DNA of 56,766 bases from Muribaculaceae bacterium (GTDB lineage: Bacteria; Bacteroidota; Bacteroidia; Bacteroidales; Muribaculaceae). The stretch's first letter is position 1. Every line of letters begins with the position of its first letter. The translations under genes and the position numbers were made by a program. The notes beneath the pieces were generated by a model. It worked only from the letters and a program-made list of their open reading frames with translations, made no database searches and had not been told where the DNA came from. The stretch is from contig JAFLTV010000012.1 in NCBI GenBank assembly GCA_022509105.1, positions 1-56,766 on the forward strand. The letters are read 5' to 3'. This document shows, in pieces, positions 45,449 through 54,669 of the stretch.

Positions 45449-47803
45449 ATGAAATCTTTCTTTGTTTTCCTGTCAAGACATAAACTATATACAGCTATCC
45501 AGGCTGTAGGGCTCATTATATCTATAGCCTTCATAATCCTGATCGGGAATTATGTGTGGCAACAATACCGTGTTGCCTATAGTAATAAATACTATGATAG
45601 AATATTTGCTGTTGGTTCTGATCAATATGCATCTCTTTCTGAAGATGATAAAGCGGAGCTTGAAATGAAGCTACCTTCGATAGATGGTGTGACTCGAATG
45701 TCAAATATGAATATCGGATTGAATATCAATGGGGAAATACTGGAACTGCCGATGCTTGAGGTTGATAAAAATTTCTTTGATCTGTTTCCGGAATATGAAC
45801 TCACAGAAGGAAACAAACAAGATTTCATTGCCGGCACAACTCTTTTAGTCTCAGAAGAATTTGTGAGACGCTATTATCCAAAGGAAAACCCTATAGGGAA
45901 AGATATGGAAGGAGGGTGGACCATAGGTGGAATTTATAAAATAAATCCTCCCACTGTATTAAAAGAGACAGATGTGATTTGGATCATTAACGATGAGCCT
46001 GATGATGAAAAAACACCATTTTCATCAGTTGGCACCTATATTACTTTTATTAAAGTCCCGGAAAACACAGATATCTCTAAATTAGAATCTACTGTTTCCA
46101 GCATCTTAAGGCCTCATTATGATGAAAATTGGATAAAAGAATTCAAACTTTACGACCTCCCTTCTTTATATTTCGACAATGATAAGACATGGGATCTGAA
46201 GAATGGCAACCGACAGATGCTAAGACTCCTTATAGGAGTAGTGATTCTATTGTTAATTTCATCCGTGATAAATTATATTAACCTCAATCTGGCACTTTCC
46301 GGCCGCAGAGCTAAAGAGATGGCTACCAACCTTCTCTTAGGCTCTTCAAAAACACAACTAATTTTACGAAACATAAAGGAATCGCTGGTGTTTATTTTGG
46401 TTTGTAGCCTTATAGGTCTTGGATTGGCTTATGTTTTTTTAATACCTTTAGATAAACTTCTTATCAATATTTCCCTTAACGGCAAAATGGAGTTATGGAG
46501 ATATATCCATCTTTCTATAAAATGGGATGTGGCATCTGTTTTTATTTTTTTAGGTTTTGTCATTTTATTAGGAATTCTATCAGGCTTAATGCCTGCCTTC
46601 TTTTCTTCAAGATATAAACCGATTGATGTTGTAAACGGAATTGTCAGAACCAGGAATCGGCAAATTTTTGGAAAAATATTTATTGTTTTTCAAAATGTAC
46701 TTGCCATAATATTGATTTCTTTGGCAATTTTGATGGAATATCAGCTATTCCACATGAGAAATATGCCAATGAACTCTAACACTGAAAATATCTATATGAT
46801 TAACTGTTTCTTCGAAAGTTATGATGAAGCCCTTCCCTTTATCGATAGATTAAACAAAATTCCGGAAATAAAGAAGATAGGATATGGTTCAAATTATCCC
46901 GGTTTTATCGGTAATTATCAGACCATAAAGATTGCGAATGATGAAGGGATTAAGACAGGAATGATGAGAGGAGACAGAAATTATTTTGATATCATGGGGT
47001 TGAAAATAATATCAGGAGACTCAGATCCTAAAGCAGCAGGTAAAATTTATATGAGTGAATCAGCGGCTAATGAATTGAATGTGGCTGACGAGGAAAGCTT
47101 CTCCAAATATCTGAATTCTATTGATTTTAATGGAACGACCGCAAGTTCTTATGGGGGAATGTATAAGAATGTTCCTAACAGAGCTGCATCTGATTCAGAA
47201 TTTAATTATAATTCTATATTTATTTTGTCAGAAGATGTTAACATGAATTTCTGCTCCACCCTTTTGTTAGAAACAAACAAAGAATCTTCAGAACTTGAAA
47301 ATAAAATTTTAACGGCTTATGAAGATTATATAAAGGAGTTGAGAGGAATGTATCTCGAGCCTTGGAAAAAAGGATTCATTTCCAATTTGAAAGAAGAATA
47401 TTTTATTCCTGTTAAATCCACGATTACATTATTAGAAATTTTTATGGCAATCGCAATGCTGTTATCTCTTTTGGGTCTGATTGCTATGAGCACATACTAT
47501 TCCAATGAAAACACCAAAGGAATAGCCATCAGGAAAGTATTGGGAAGTGATGTGAAAGGAGAAATATGGAGAAACATCAGATTATACATGATTATGGTAT
47601 TAATTGCCATTGCTGCGGCTATTCCTTTGGCTATAGTCATCTCCAGAGAATATCTGTCAAGATTTGCTTACAGGATTGAGAATTATTGGTGGATTTTCAT
47701 AATTGCATCTGTGGGATCTCTTTTGACGGCATTCCTCTCTGTCTATTGGCAGATTTCATATTCAGCTCATATCAATCCTGCCATAGAACTTAAAAAAGAA
47801 TAA
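45449..47803 (+). CDS. FtsX-type ABC permease 2
   Basis: A 784-residue permease with the same double-half plan: helix at about 13-33, periplasmic domain to about 265, three helices to about 400, a second N-helix at about 415-435, and a final bundle from about 670. The family turn reads RKVLGSDVKGEI. It diverges strongly from permease 1 in the periplasmic domains, which is compatible with an asymmetric complex. It is the last clear transport gene of the operon; 247 bases of AT-rich gap follow. Confidence 0.87.
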   Translation: MKSFFVFLSRHKLYTAIQAVGLIISIAFIILIGNYVWQQYRVAYSNKYYDRIFAVGSDQYASLSEDDKAELEMKLPSIDGVTRMSNMNIGLNINGEILELPMLEVDKNFFDLFPEYELTEGNKQDFIAGTTLLVSEEFVRRYYPKENPIGKDMEGGWTIGGIYKINPPTVLKETDVIWIINDEPDDEKTPFSSVGTYITFIKVPENTDISKLESTVSSILRPHYDENWIKEFKLYDLPSLYFDNDKTWDLKNGNRQMLRLLIGVVILLLISSVINYINLNLALSGRRAKEMATNLLLGSSKTQLILRNIKESLVFILVCSLIGLGLAYVFLIPLDKLLINISLNGKMELWRYIHLSIKWDVASVFIFLGFVILLGILSGLMPAFFSSRYKPIDVVNGIVRTRNRQIFGKIFIVFQNVLAIILISLAILMEYQLFHMRNMPMNSNTENIYMINCFFESYDEALPFIDRLNKIPEIKKIGYGSNYPGFIGNYQTIKIANDEGIKTGMMRGDRNYFDIMGLKIISGDSDPKAAGKIYMSESAANELNVADEESFSKYLNSIDFNGTTASSYGGMYKNVPNRAASDSEFNYNSIFILSEDVNMNFCSTLLLETNKESSELENKILTAYEDYIKELRGMYLEPWKKGFISNLKEEYFIPVKSTITLLEIFMAIAMLLSLLGLIAMSTYYSNENTKGIAIRKVLGSDVKGEIWRNIRLYMIMVLIAIAAAIPLAIVISREYLSRFAYRIENYWWIFIIASVGSLLTAFLSVYWQISYSAHINPAIELKKE

Positions 47804-48050
47804 TAGGTCTTTTTTATCTCGTTAATAAGATACAACCAATGTTTATAAATAAAAGATTAGTTACAATGAATCTTTGATTTAAGTCAATTGTATATTTTTT
47901 GAATCATTTTTTGAAAGAATAAGAAATGTTTATAAACCTAAATTTAATATCAAAAATCTTTAAAATAAACTTAGTTTAAGAGAAAACGGCCCTTTTTGAC
48001 TACCTTTGTCAATTAAAACTTACTATTAAGAATGGGTAATATGAGAAACG

Positions 48051-48665
48051 ATGAAAAAGTTTAAATATACGATTTTATGCTTGATCGGTTTTTCATTAGG
48101 ACTAACTTCATGTAATAGTGAAGACCCCGGATTCAATGAAGAGCCAAAACCCGATCCTTTTGACACCCTGGAATTTTATTCAATTGAATATGATTTCAGT
48201 CAAAAGGAAATAAATGTTGTTTCAAGTCCGGAATATAAAGAGAGTTTTCAAAACAACACCGATCAGATTGTTCCAATGACCTTATATCCTTATTTAGATC
48301 AAGGACAGATGGAGTTTAATACCTCGGAAATGGGAAACATTTTAGACGGACTGGAATGTGATATTCCGGTTCCGATTTATGAAAATGATGCATGGAGTGA
48401 AACAAAAACTAATTCAATTAAAACCGTTTTTGGAAAACCAACATCATTTAATCCCATAAATGGAAATATTTCTTTTACTCTAAATTTCAATCCCCGGGAA
48501 ACCACAAAATATGGTTACATATTAACTTTTAGCGAACTAACAGTTCCATTTGAGGTTATTTTCATAGGAAACAATTATGGAGCTGAAAATAATTTCTCCG
48601 GAATCCTCACAATAAGGGTCCCAATAAATTGTGATATTAAAATAAAAGAGACAGAATCCTTATAA
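48051..48665 (+). CDS. Lipoprotein of unknown function
   Basis: A 204-residue lipoprotein. The signal peptide ends in a lipobox GLTSC with C21, followed by an acidic, proline-rich linker and a beta-rich domain. I do not recognise a family. A TACCTTTG -7-like element lies at 48001-48008 with a poor -33 match. It is seven bases upstream of the next gene, so the two likely form an operon of envelope proteins. Confidence 0.7.
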   Translation: MKKFKYTILCLIGFSLGLTSCNSEDPGFNEEPKPDPFDTLEFYSIEYDFSQKEINVVSSPEYKESFQNNTDQIVPMTLYPYLDQGQMEFNTSEMGNILDGLECDIPVPIYENDAWSETKTNSIKTVFGKPTSFNPINGNISFTLNFNPRETTKYGYILTFSELTVPFEVIFIGNNYGAENNFSGILTIRVPINCDIKIKETESL

Positions 48666-48672
48666 GATAGAT

Positions 48673-49989
48673 TTGAAGTTTTATCTAAGACATATATATC
48701 TGGTATTATTCTTACTTTGTTCTGTCTTCAATATTTTGGGTCATAACAATCATTTCGTTGTTGCTGATTCAATAAGCAGATTGCCGTTGCCTCATGCTTC
48801 CGTGTTCGACAAGAAAGGTAATTTAATAGGAATTTGTAACAGCAAGGGGAAATCACCATATATCAATCTTTACAAACTTCCCATTACTATTAGATATATG
48901 GGATTTAAAGAAAAGGAGATAGAAAATTTAAACCAAGACACGATTTTTCTTCAGGAAAATTATTTTGAATTGCCGGAATTTGTCGTAGCCACACGTCAGA
49001 AAAGTGTTTTACACATGTTGGCTTATGTGCGGGAATATTCATCTTTAACTACCTACACCGACACGATTTTCCTTTTTAGAGAAAAGATGGTGGATTTCAT
49101 GGTGCCTCAGGATAGAAAAATGAAATATAGAGGATGGACAAAACCACGTATCATAACTTCTAAATCCTACTACCATTTCAGAAATTCAGAAGGGCTGGAT
49201 AGCGTCAGCGATGAATGTGAACATCATTTTTCCTGGTCGGATTGGATTGGGGTCAATCCCCAGATGCCTATAAACAAAATATTGAAAGAAACTGAAATTG
49301 GCACCGACACATTAAAAGGGAAATACAGCCATTCGGAAATTTGGAATAAAAACAAAGATAAATTCCTGATTGATATCAATGTTTTGGCAGACTCCACGAT
49401 TAGAAGATGGGTGCCCGATATTGAAGGCTATTTCAAAGATAATATAGACTTCGAAAATTTCAAAGTTCATTTCAGTTATGATAACGTTACCGGTGATCTG
49501 CTTCTTCCAAATGATCTCACCAATTATTCCTTCAATATAGAAACAGTGGGACGAGGCCGCTCTTTCTTTCGATTTAATCGCCCTGACGAAGATTATTTTG
49601 TCAGCACCTATGCTGAAGTTTATTTTCTTGACAAGGAATTTATTTCACTTAAGGAAGCTAAAAAATGGGAGAAACATGATTTCGATTCTGATGAGATAGA
49701 AATATATGAAGCCTACGAAGCTCCCGAGCTTCAGCCCCATATCATTTCACTCATGGAAAGAGTGGAGAATATAGATAAGCAACAGATAATTCTTTCCTGG
49801 AAAGATGATCCCCGGTTTCGCTACGAAAGAAAAAAGAACAACAATTTTTCTCTGGGAAATAGATTTCTAAATGTAATCAAAGATATAACAGGCATTTCCT
49901 CCCTGCTTGCTCGAAAGAAACGCAACAAAGACTGGAAAGAATTCCGCGACAAATGGAATGAAAAACGGAATTCCAAAAAGAAAAAATAA
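48673..49989 (+). CDS. Exported protein with carboxypeptidase-regulatory-like domain
   Basis: A 438-residue protein. The frame starts at TTG; the signal peptide (about 1-23) begins at once and no nearby ATG keeps it, so TTG is accepted. The N-terminal domain (about 27-100) resembles the CarboxypepD_reg beta-sandwich found in TonB-linked proteins (VADSISRLPLPHASVFD). The rest is an unassigned beta-rich domain and a very basic C-terminus (RNKDWKEFRDKWNEKRN). No SusC-like barrel follows, so it is not a receptor. Function unknown. Confidence 0.7.
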   Translation: MKFYLRHIYLVLFLLCSVFNILGHNNHFVVADSISRLPLPHASVFDKKGNLIGICNSKGKSPYINLYKLPITIRYMGFKEKEIENLNQDTIFLQENYFELPEFVVATRQKSVLHMLAYVREYSSLTTYTDTIFLFREKMVDFMVPQDRKMKYRGWTKPRIITSKSYYHFRNSEGLDSVSDECEHHFSWSDWIGVNPQMPINKILKETEIGTDTLKGKYSHSEIWNKNKDKFLIDINVLADSTIRRWVPDIEGYFKDNIDFENFKVHFSYDNVTGDLLLPNDLTNYSFNIETVGRGRSFFRFNRPDEDYFVSTYAEVYFLDKEFISLKEAKKWEKHDFDSDEIEIYEAYEAPELQPHIISLMERVENIDKQQIILSWKDDPRFRYERKKNNNFSLGNRFLNVIKDITGISSLLARKKRNKDWKEFRDKWNEKRNSKKKK

Positions 49990-50127
49990 CCCCGATGTAA
50001 AGGCCTCCCCTCCCAAGCCTTCCGCCACAGATGATTTGTCTGTCTTTGTGCTTCCATCCCCGCTTCTGTCTCTCCTCCGCCTAAGCTGAACTAATTCTTA
50101 TAATTTCCCCTTCCTCCCTGTTAAAAT

Positions 50128-50171
50128 AGAAGTTGGCCTTGTCTTTCGTCGCAAGTGCCCCTTATTGTGTA
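50128..50171. repeat. Dispersed intergenic repeat, copy 2
   Basis: The second copy of the 250-290 element, in the same orientation. It lies about 25 bases before the promoter of the DUF234-type ATPase gene and about 140 bases after the preceding gene. Confidence 0.5.
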
Positions 50172-50196
50172 TTATATAATTACGCTTAGTTATTAT

Positions 50197-50227
50197 TTGT
50201 AAAATAAATATTATTATATTAACTTTG
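50197..50227 (+). promoter_or_regulatory. Promoter of the DUF234-type ATPase gene
   Basis: TTG (50197-50199), a 20-base spacer and TAACTTTG (50220-50227). It matches the consensus exactly and runs straight into the operator-like dyads. Confidence 0.75.
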
Positions 50228-50255
50228 TTACCGCGGTAATAATTACAATGGTAAC
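50227..50255 (+). promoter_or_regulatory. Tandem operator-like dyads
   Basis: Two dyads lie side by side: TTACCGCGGTAA (perfect 12-base palindrome, 50228-50239) and TTAC-AATG-GTAA (50243-50254). The half-site is the same TTAC/GTAA with four-base centres, and outer GTTACC and GGTAAC also pair. They cover the predicted transcription start (about 50234) and end six bases before the start codon, fitting a cooperative repressor site. Confidence 0.65.
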
Positions 50256-50260
50256 AAAAT

Positions 50261-51604
50261 ATGAAATTCTATAATCGTAAAAAAGAAATCGAAGAGTTAA
50301 AAAGAATTCAAAGACAAGCCTTTGATTCTTATTCTAAAATGACAGTAATTACCGGCAGACGCAGGATTGGAAAAACAAAATTAGCTTTACATGCTACAGA
50401 AGGTGAGCATCCAACCCTATATCTTTTTATCAGTAGAAAAAACGAAGCTTCATTATGCACCGAATTTATTCCTCTAATAGCTTCTGCTCTCAATATATAT
50501 ATTCCTTCTGGAATAGTATCGTTTAGAGAGCTTTTCATTTTATTGATGGAGAACGGAAAGAATAAGAAATTTAATCTTATTATAGATGAATTTCAGGAAT
50601 TCTTCAATATTAATCCATCTGTTTATAGCGACATGCAGAATCTATGGGATACTTACAGGCAAAACACAAATGTAAATTTATTGCTTATGGGATCGGTTTA
50701 CTCCATGATGCATAAAATTTTTGAAAGTTACCATGAACCATTATTTGGGAGGGCCGATTCAATTATAAGACTCTCAGGTTTTAGCACGCAGACAATGAGA
50801 GAAATCATGCGTGATTACCGACCTGATTATACCAATGATGAATTATTGGCATTTTATACTATAACAGGAGGAGTGCCTAAATATATTGAAATTTTGTGTG
50901 AGGCCACGGATTTGTCGATACCGGGAATGATAGAATATGTAGTTAGAGAAAATTCAATTTTTGTAAATGAAGGCAGATCTTTATTGATTGAAGAATTGGG
51001 AAAAGATTATGGACTCTATTTTTCAATTTTGAGTTGTATAGCTTCGGGTATAAATACACAAGGTGAAATTGAGAATGCTTTAGGAGGTGTAATTGTTGCA
51101 GGCCAATTAAAACGATTGATAGAAGATTACTCTCTTATTAAAAGAGTTCGTCCGATTATGTCTAAACCTCGCTCTCAGAATGTACAATATGAAATAACGG
51201 ATAATTTTTTGAGATTTTGGTTTAATTATTTCGACCGGCATCAAACATTAGTGGAATTAAACAATTTTGACACATTACGTCAGATTGTTTCTGACGATTA
51301 CCCCACATTCTCCGGGAAAACATTGGAAAAATGGTTTAAAATGAAATTGATAGAAAGCCATCAATTCAGGGATATGGGTTCATGGTGGGAAAGAAAAAGG
51401 GGAAAAGAAGCCAATGAGATTGATATCGTTGCTATTTACATAGATAATAAAAAAGCGGGCAAAAAAGCACTGGTAGCGGAAGTGAAACGGCAAAAACGAA
51501 ACTATGATCATAAGGAATTCATGTCAAAAGTTGATAAACTTAAAGACACAATTCTTGCCAAATACGAGATAGAAACCCGATTATTTACTTTAGAAGATAT
51601 GTAA
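50261..51604 (+). CDS. ATPase with DUF234 / PD-(D/E)XK-like C-terminus
   Basis: A 447-residue orphan ATPase. Walker A is GRRRIGKT (32-39), Walker B is FNLIIDEFQEF and the sensor region is LLMGSVYSMM. A winged-helix-like part (about 240-300) precedes a C-terminal nuclease-like core, EIDIVAIY then VAEVKRQ, with the D...ExK arrangement of PD-(D/E)XK folds. Archaeal and Bacteroidetes members are linked to mobile DNA, but no function is established. It stands alone with its own operator-like dyads. Confidence 0.82.
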   Translation: MKFYNRKKEIEELKRIQRQAFDSYSKMTVITGRRRIGKTKLALHATEGEHPTLYLFISRKNEASLCTEFIPLIASALNIYIPSGIVSFRELFILLMENGKNKKFNLIIDEFQEFFNINPSVYSDMQNLWDTYRQNTNVNLLLMGSVYSMMHKIFESYHEPLFGRADSIIRLSGFSTQTMREIMRDYRPDYTNDELLAFYTITGGVPKYIEILCEATDLSIPGMIEYVVRENSIFVNEGRSLLIEELGKDYGLYFSILSCIASGINTQGEIENALGGVIVAGQLKRLIEDYSLIKRVRPIMSKPRSQNVQYEITDNFLRFWFNYFDRHQTLVELNNFDTLRQIVSDDYPTFSGKTLEKWFKMKLIESHQFRDMGSWWERKRGKEANEIDIVAIYIDNKKAGKKALVAEVKRQKRNYDHKEFMSKVDKLKDTILAKYEIETRLFTLEDM

Positions 51605-51827
51605 TAAACCAATATACAAGAAAGACCGTTAATTGGAAATCTCATTAACTATTTTCTCCATCCCGGTTTCTGTCTCGAAGTATCGAAGATACATCGCAGT
51701 CTGAGAATCAACGTGCCTTCAATGATACCGGTTTTTTCCGCTGACTTTTTATTTTTCTTTATTTTTTATGTTTTAATTGCGTAATTACAAAATTAGCTAT
51801 AACTTAGTATTTTAAAATCAAAATATT

Positions 51828-53477
51828 ATGAATAAAATTACCTTACTCTGTGGATGTTTACTTGCTTGTTTTGCGGCGTCGGCACAGCCGATGTTGCCGA
51901 ATCAGAAGACTGACTCACGTCCTTCGCTTCAATCTCTGGAGTTAAATGCACGCTGTGTAAATTCTCCTTTGAATGTTATGACAACACGTGCAGAAGAGCC
52001 GATTTATGAAGCTCCTGAAGGTGAGAAAGTTTTGTATGAACGCACATCCTACGGATATTACTATGAATGGGATACACTTCAGTTTGGCAAAAGAGAAGGC
52101 GGTATTAGCATAGTATATACCGAAGACGGAGAAGCCTATATACGAAATCCGGTTGCAGGATGGGGCACAAATACTTATCTGCGAGGCACTATGACCGATG
52201 AAGGTATTGAGGTCACACTCCCCCAGCTTATTGATGTGGAACCTGATTTCGAGAATATAGGCGGAACAATCCTTTTCTATGCCGCTGTGATGAAATGTGT
52301 GGATTCAAGCGACGATTATGTCACCTATGAAGTTGTGGAAGAAAATGTGACTTTCTTGATAGATGCTGAAGGAAACATCAGTTTCAATTTGTCCGGGAAT
52401 GATCAAACTCCGAATAAGGATATCATAATGGGGCTATGTGACGACCAAGGAAGGCTTTTTTTCGGCGACGCTGCTCAATACCTGACAAAGGTTAATTTAT
52501 CCAATATCACTCCTCCGGAAGGCCTTGAATTAGAAGACTGGCAGCTTTATGCCTATGGAGAACCGCATAACATTAAGGTAGGATTTGACGGTGAAGATAT
52601 CTACCTTCGCAACTTTGACTATATATATGCTCCCGGCACGTGGGTCAAAGGAAAGATCGATGGCGACAATGTCACCTTTGAATCCGGACAGTTCCTTGCA
52701 GAAGAATATGGATACTTCTATTACTTCTTAGCCGCCACTTTTGAAAATAATCTTTACGCAATTGAGCCTTCCATAACATTCCAATATAGTCGTGAAAAAA
52801 ATATGATGAAAGTGCCTGAAGGTCAATGTATGGTATCGAACCCAAGACTCAGTTCAATTTCTAATAACTATCCTGATTATATGCCTTATGATGACCCTGT
52901 GATAAAAAAATCCGGCTTCATATCCTCTTATGTGCCCGCTAATCCTAAATTCATAGGATTCGTAGATTTTTTCTTTGAAATGGGAATGAATTACTGTGAA
53001 TTCCATCTTTATCCTTATAGTGAAGACTACGATCCGATAGACACGTCTCAACTCTCTTTCAGATTGTATATCAATGATGAGTTGGTAGATAATTTTTCCC
53101 CGGGTTCTGATATGACTGATTTCCCATACGGATTTTGGGGTGAAGATCCCAATTTAATGACTATATTCCAGCTCGGCACAAATCTCGTGATGTATCTCTA
53201 TGATAGGAATATTAAATCCATAGGAGTTCAATTGATCAACACCACTCCTGAAGGAGAAGAATTTGAATCTGCTCTTGTGATTTATGATGTCACCACCGAT
53301 TCTGTCATCATAGATCAGGAAGACGGAGTGGAAATGTTGCTTGGCGATGACGTTGTTTCTTCTGAATGTTATGATCTCAACGGACTTAGATGCGATCCAA
53401 CTTCTAAAGGCCTGCATATTATTGTAGAGCGTCATTCAGATGGCTCTATAACATCACGAAAAGTAATGAGAAGGTAA
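51828..53477 (+). CDS. Exported protein with type IX-like sorting tail
   Basis: A 549-residue exported protein (signal peptide about 1-19). The body is beta-rich with no motif I recognise; several internal stretches (YIRNPVAGWGTNTYLRG, YLRNFDYIYAPGTWVKG) repeat the same pattern and suggest repeated beta blades or sandwiches. The last 45 residues (CYDLNGLRCDP, then IVERHSDGSITSRKVMRR) resemble the C-terminal domain of type IX secretion cargo in Bacteroidetes. It follows a 223-base gap in which I see no signal. Confidence 0.7.
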   Translation: MNKITLLCGCLLACFAASAQPMLPNQKTDSRPSLQSLELNARCVNSPLNVMTTRAEEPIYEAPEGEKVLYERTSYGYYYEWDTLQFGKREGGISIVYTEDGEAYIRNPVAGWGTNTYLRGTMTDEGIEVTLPQLIDVEPDFENIGGTILFYAAVMKCVDSSDDYVTYEVVEENVTFLIDAEGNISFNLSGNDQTPNKDIIMGLCDDQGRLFFGDAAQYLTKVNLSNITPPEGLELEDWQLYAYGEPHNIKVGFDGEDIYLRNFDYIYAPGTWVKGKIDGDNVTFESGQFLAEEYGYFYYFLAATFENNLYAIEPSITFQYSREKNMMKVPEGQCMVSNPRLSSISNNYPDYMPYDDPVIKKSGFISSYVPANPKFIGFVDFFFEMGMNYCEFHLYPYSEDYDPIDTSQLSFRLYINDELVDNFSPGSDMTDFPYGFWGEDPNLMTIFQLGTNLVMYLYDRNIKSIGVQLINTTPEGEEFESALVIYDVTTDSVIIDQEDGVEMLLGDDVVSSECYDLNGLRCDPTSKGLHIIVERHSDGSITSRKVMRR

Positions 53478-53498
53478 TAAGGCATATTTCATTTATCA

Positions 53499-53540
53499 AA
53501 AGAGGGTCTGCAATTATATGCAGGCTCTCTTTTATTCCGA
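53499..53540 (+). terminator. Terminator after the sorting-tail gene
   Basis: Arms of 15 bases (53499-53513 and 53520-53534, beginning AAAAGAGG and ending CTCTCTTTT) pair with two G-U wobbles around a six-base loop, with T-richness after it. Confidence 0.8.
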
Positions 53541-53688
53541 ATATAAAAAATGCTGTAAAGGCCGGATAATATGTTTAATAGATTACATTTTTTTGTATAT
53601 AATAGATTTGATGTAAAGATAATTTCTTAAGGTTGTTTACGTTTTATTTCGTATTGGTATATATGGTTAGAAAAAAAATTGTTTTCTT

Positions 53689-54411
53689 ATGAGAAAGATT
53701 TTTAAGCTTCTGTTGGGATTTATGATTTCACTTTCAATAAGTGGTTTCCTCTTTTCTTGCAACAATACAAGCCTAAATAGAGAAAACCATGGAACTGAGA
53801 TCAATAATGACAGGCTGCAATCTTCACTCACTGTGTTTCTTATTCCATTGGATGGCATTAAAATTGACCGTGTGAATAAATTGAAAAAGGAATTTGAAAA
53901 CAAATACCAGGAATTATTTGAAAAGCCTTGTCTTGTGGAAGTCTTGGATCCATGGAATATTCCTGATTCATGTTTCTCTCGGAAATTTAACAGATATCTG
54001 GCTCCAAAAATGATCGGTTCTCTAAAAAGCCAATTCAAGGATACTGCCCAAAAGAGGGCCAAAGAAAATGCTCCTTCCGATTGGGAAAAATACTTTGGAA
54101 TAGGTTATGATTATTATATAATCGGAGTTACTGACAAAGATATATCAACCGCAATTCATGGCAGAGAGAACTTCGGAATCTTGGGTTTGTCAACTTATGG
54201 AGGAGATACAAGCGTGATTTCAACCTACAGGCTTAAAAGGGAGCAAGATCTTTGGAAACTCGCCATACATGAATTCGGACATGGTTTTTTCAATTTACGC
54301 CATTGCCCGGTTGACGATGTGAATTGCATTATGGCAGATGCCAAAGGGAAGAATCCTCATTTCGAATTAAAGGAAGACTTTTGTGATAACTGCAGAGCCA
54401 ACATTAAATAA
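53689..54411 (+). CDS. Archaemetzincin-like zinc metalloprotease lipoprotein
   Basis: A 240-residue lipoprotein (lipobox FLFSC, C24) related to archaemetzincins. The zinc site reads HEFGHGFFNLRHC (194-206), followed by C213, M215 (CIM) and the pair C232/C235 (FCDNC). Archaemetzincins show HExxHxxGxxHC-x4-C-x-M and a distal CxxC. Here the third histidine is one residue further away, glycine is replaced by asparagine and C206-C213 has six residues between. A structural zinc site is plausible. It is 34 bases upstream of a small CPCC lipoprotein. A TAGATTTG -7-like element is at 53603-53610. Confidence 0.85.
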   Translation: MRKIFKLLLGFMISLSISGFLFSCNNTSLNRENHGTEINNDRLQSSLTVFLIPLDGIKIDRVNKLKKEFENKYQELFEKPCLVEVLDPWNIPDSCFSRKFNRYLAPKMIGSLKSQFKDTAQKRAKENAPSDWEKYFGIGYDYYIIGVTDKDISTAIHGRENFGILGLSTYGGDTSVISTYRLKREQDLWKLAIHEFGHGFFNLRHCPVDDVNCIMADAKGKNPHFELKEDFCDNCRANIK

Positions 54412-54445
54412 ATTCTCTTTAATTATAAAATTATATTAAATCATT

Positions 54446-54616
54446 ATGAAAAATCTATTATTTATTTTTACAATCCTCGCAGGCCTATCTATGGCATCAT
54501 GTGGCAATGAAACCAAACAAAATCAGGAAACGGCAAATGCTGAAGAAGAAGTTCCTATGTGTCCTTGTTGCCCGGTAGCCGTTGAAGAAGTTGTAGAACA
54601 GGAGTCCCTCAAATAG
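54446..54616 (+). CDS. Tiny CPCC lipoprotein
   Basis: A 56-residue lipoprotein with a signal peptide ending in SMASC (C19). The mature part is only about 38 residues, strongly acidic, and carries PMCPCCP, a cluster of three cysteines suited to metal binding or redox chemistry. It is preceded by an ATG with an AT-rich upstream and follows the metzincin gene in the same direction, so the two may be co-expressed. Family unknown. Confidence 0.7.
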   Translation: MKNLLFIFTILAGLSMASCGNETKQNQETANAEEEVPMCPCCPVAVEEVVEQESLK

Positions 54617-54669
54617 AAAACCCTTTAAAAATTATAGATTCATCCGCTTGGCAGCAAGATTTACGGCAG

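Noticed and set aside
51605..51827. Possible regulatory elements in the 223-base gap before the sorting-tail protein
   Set aside because: Only short inverted repeats of about five bases (GTATC with GATAC) and no consensus promoter were visible.
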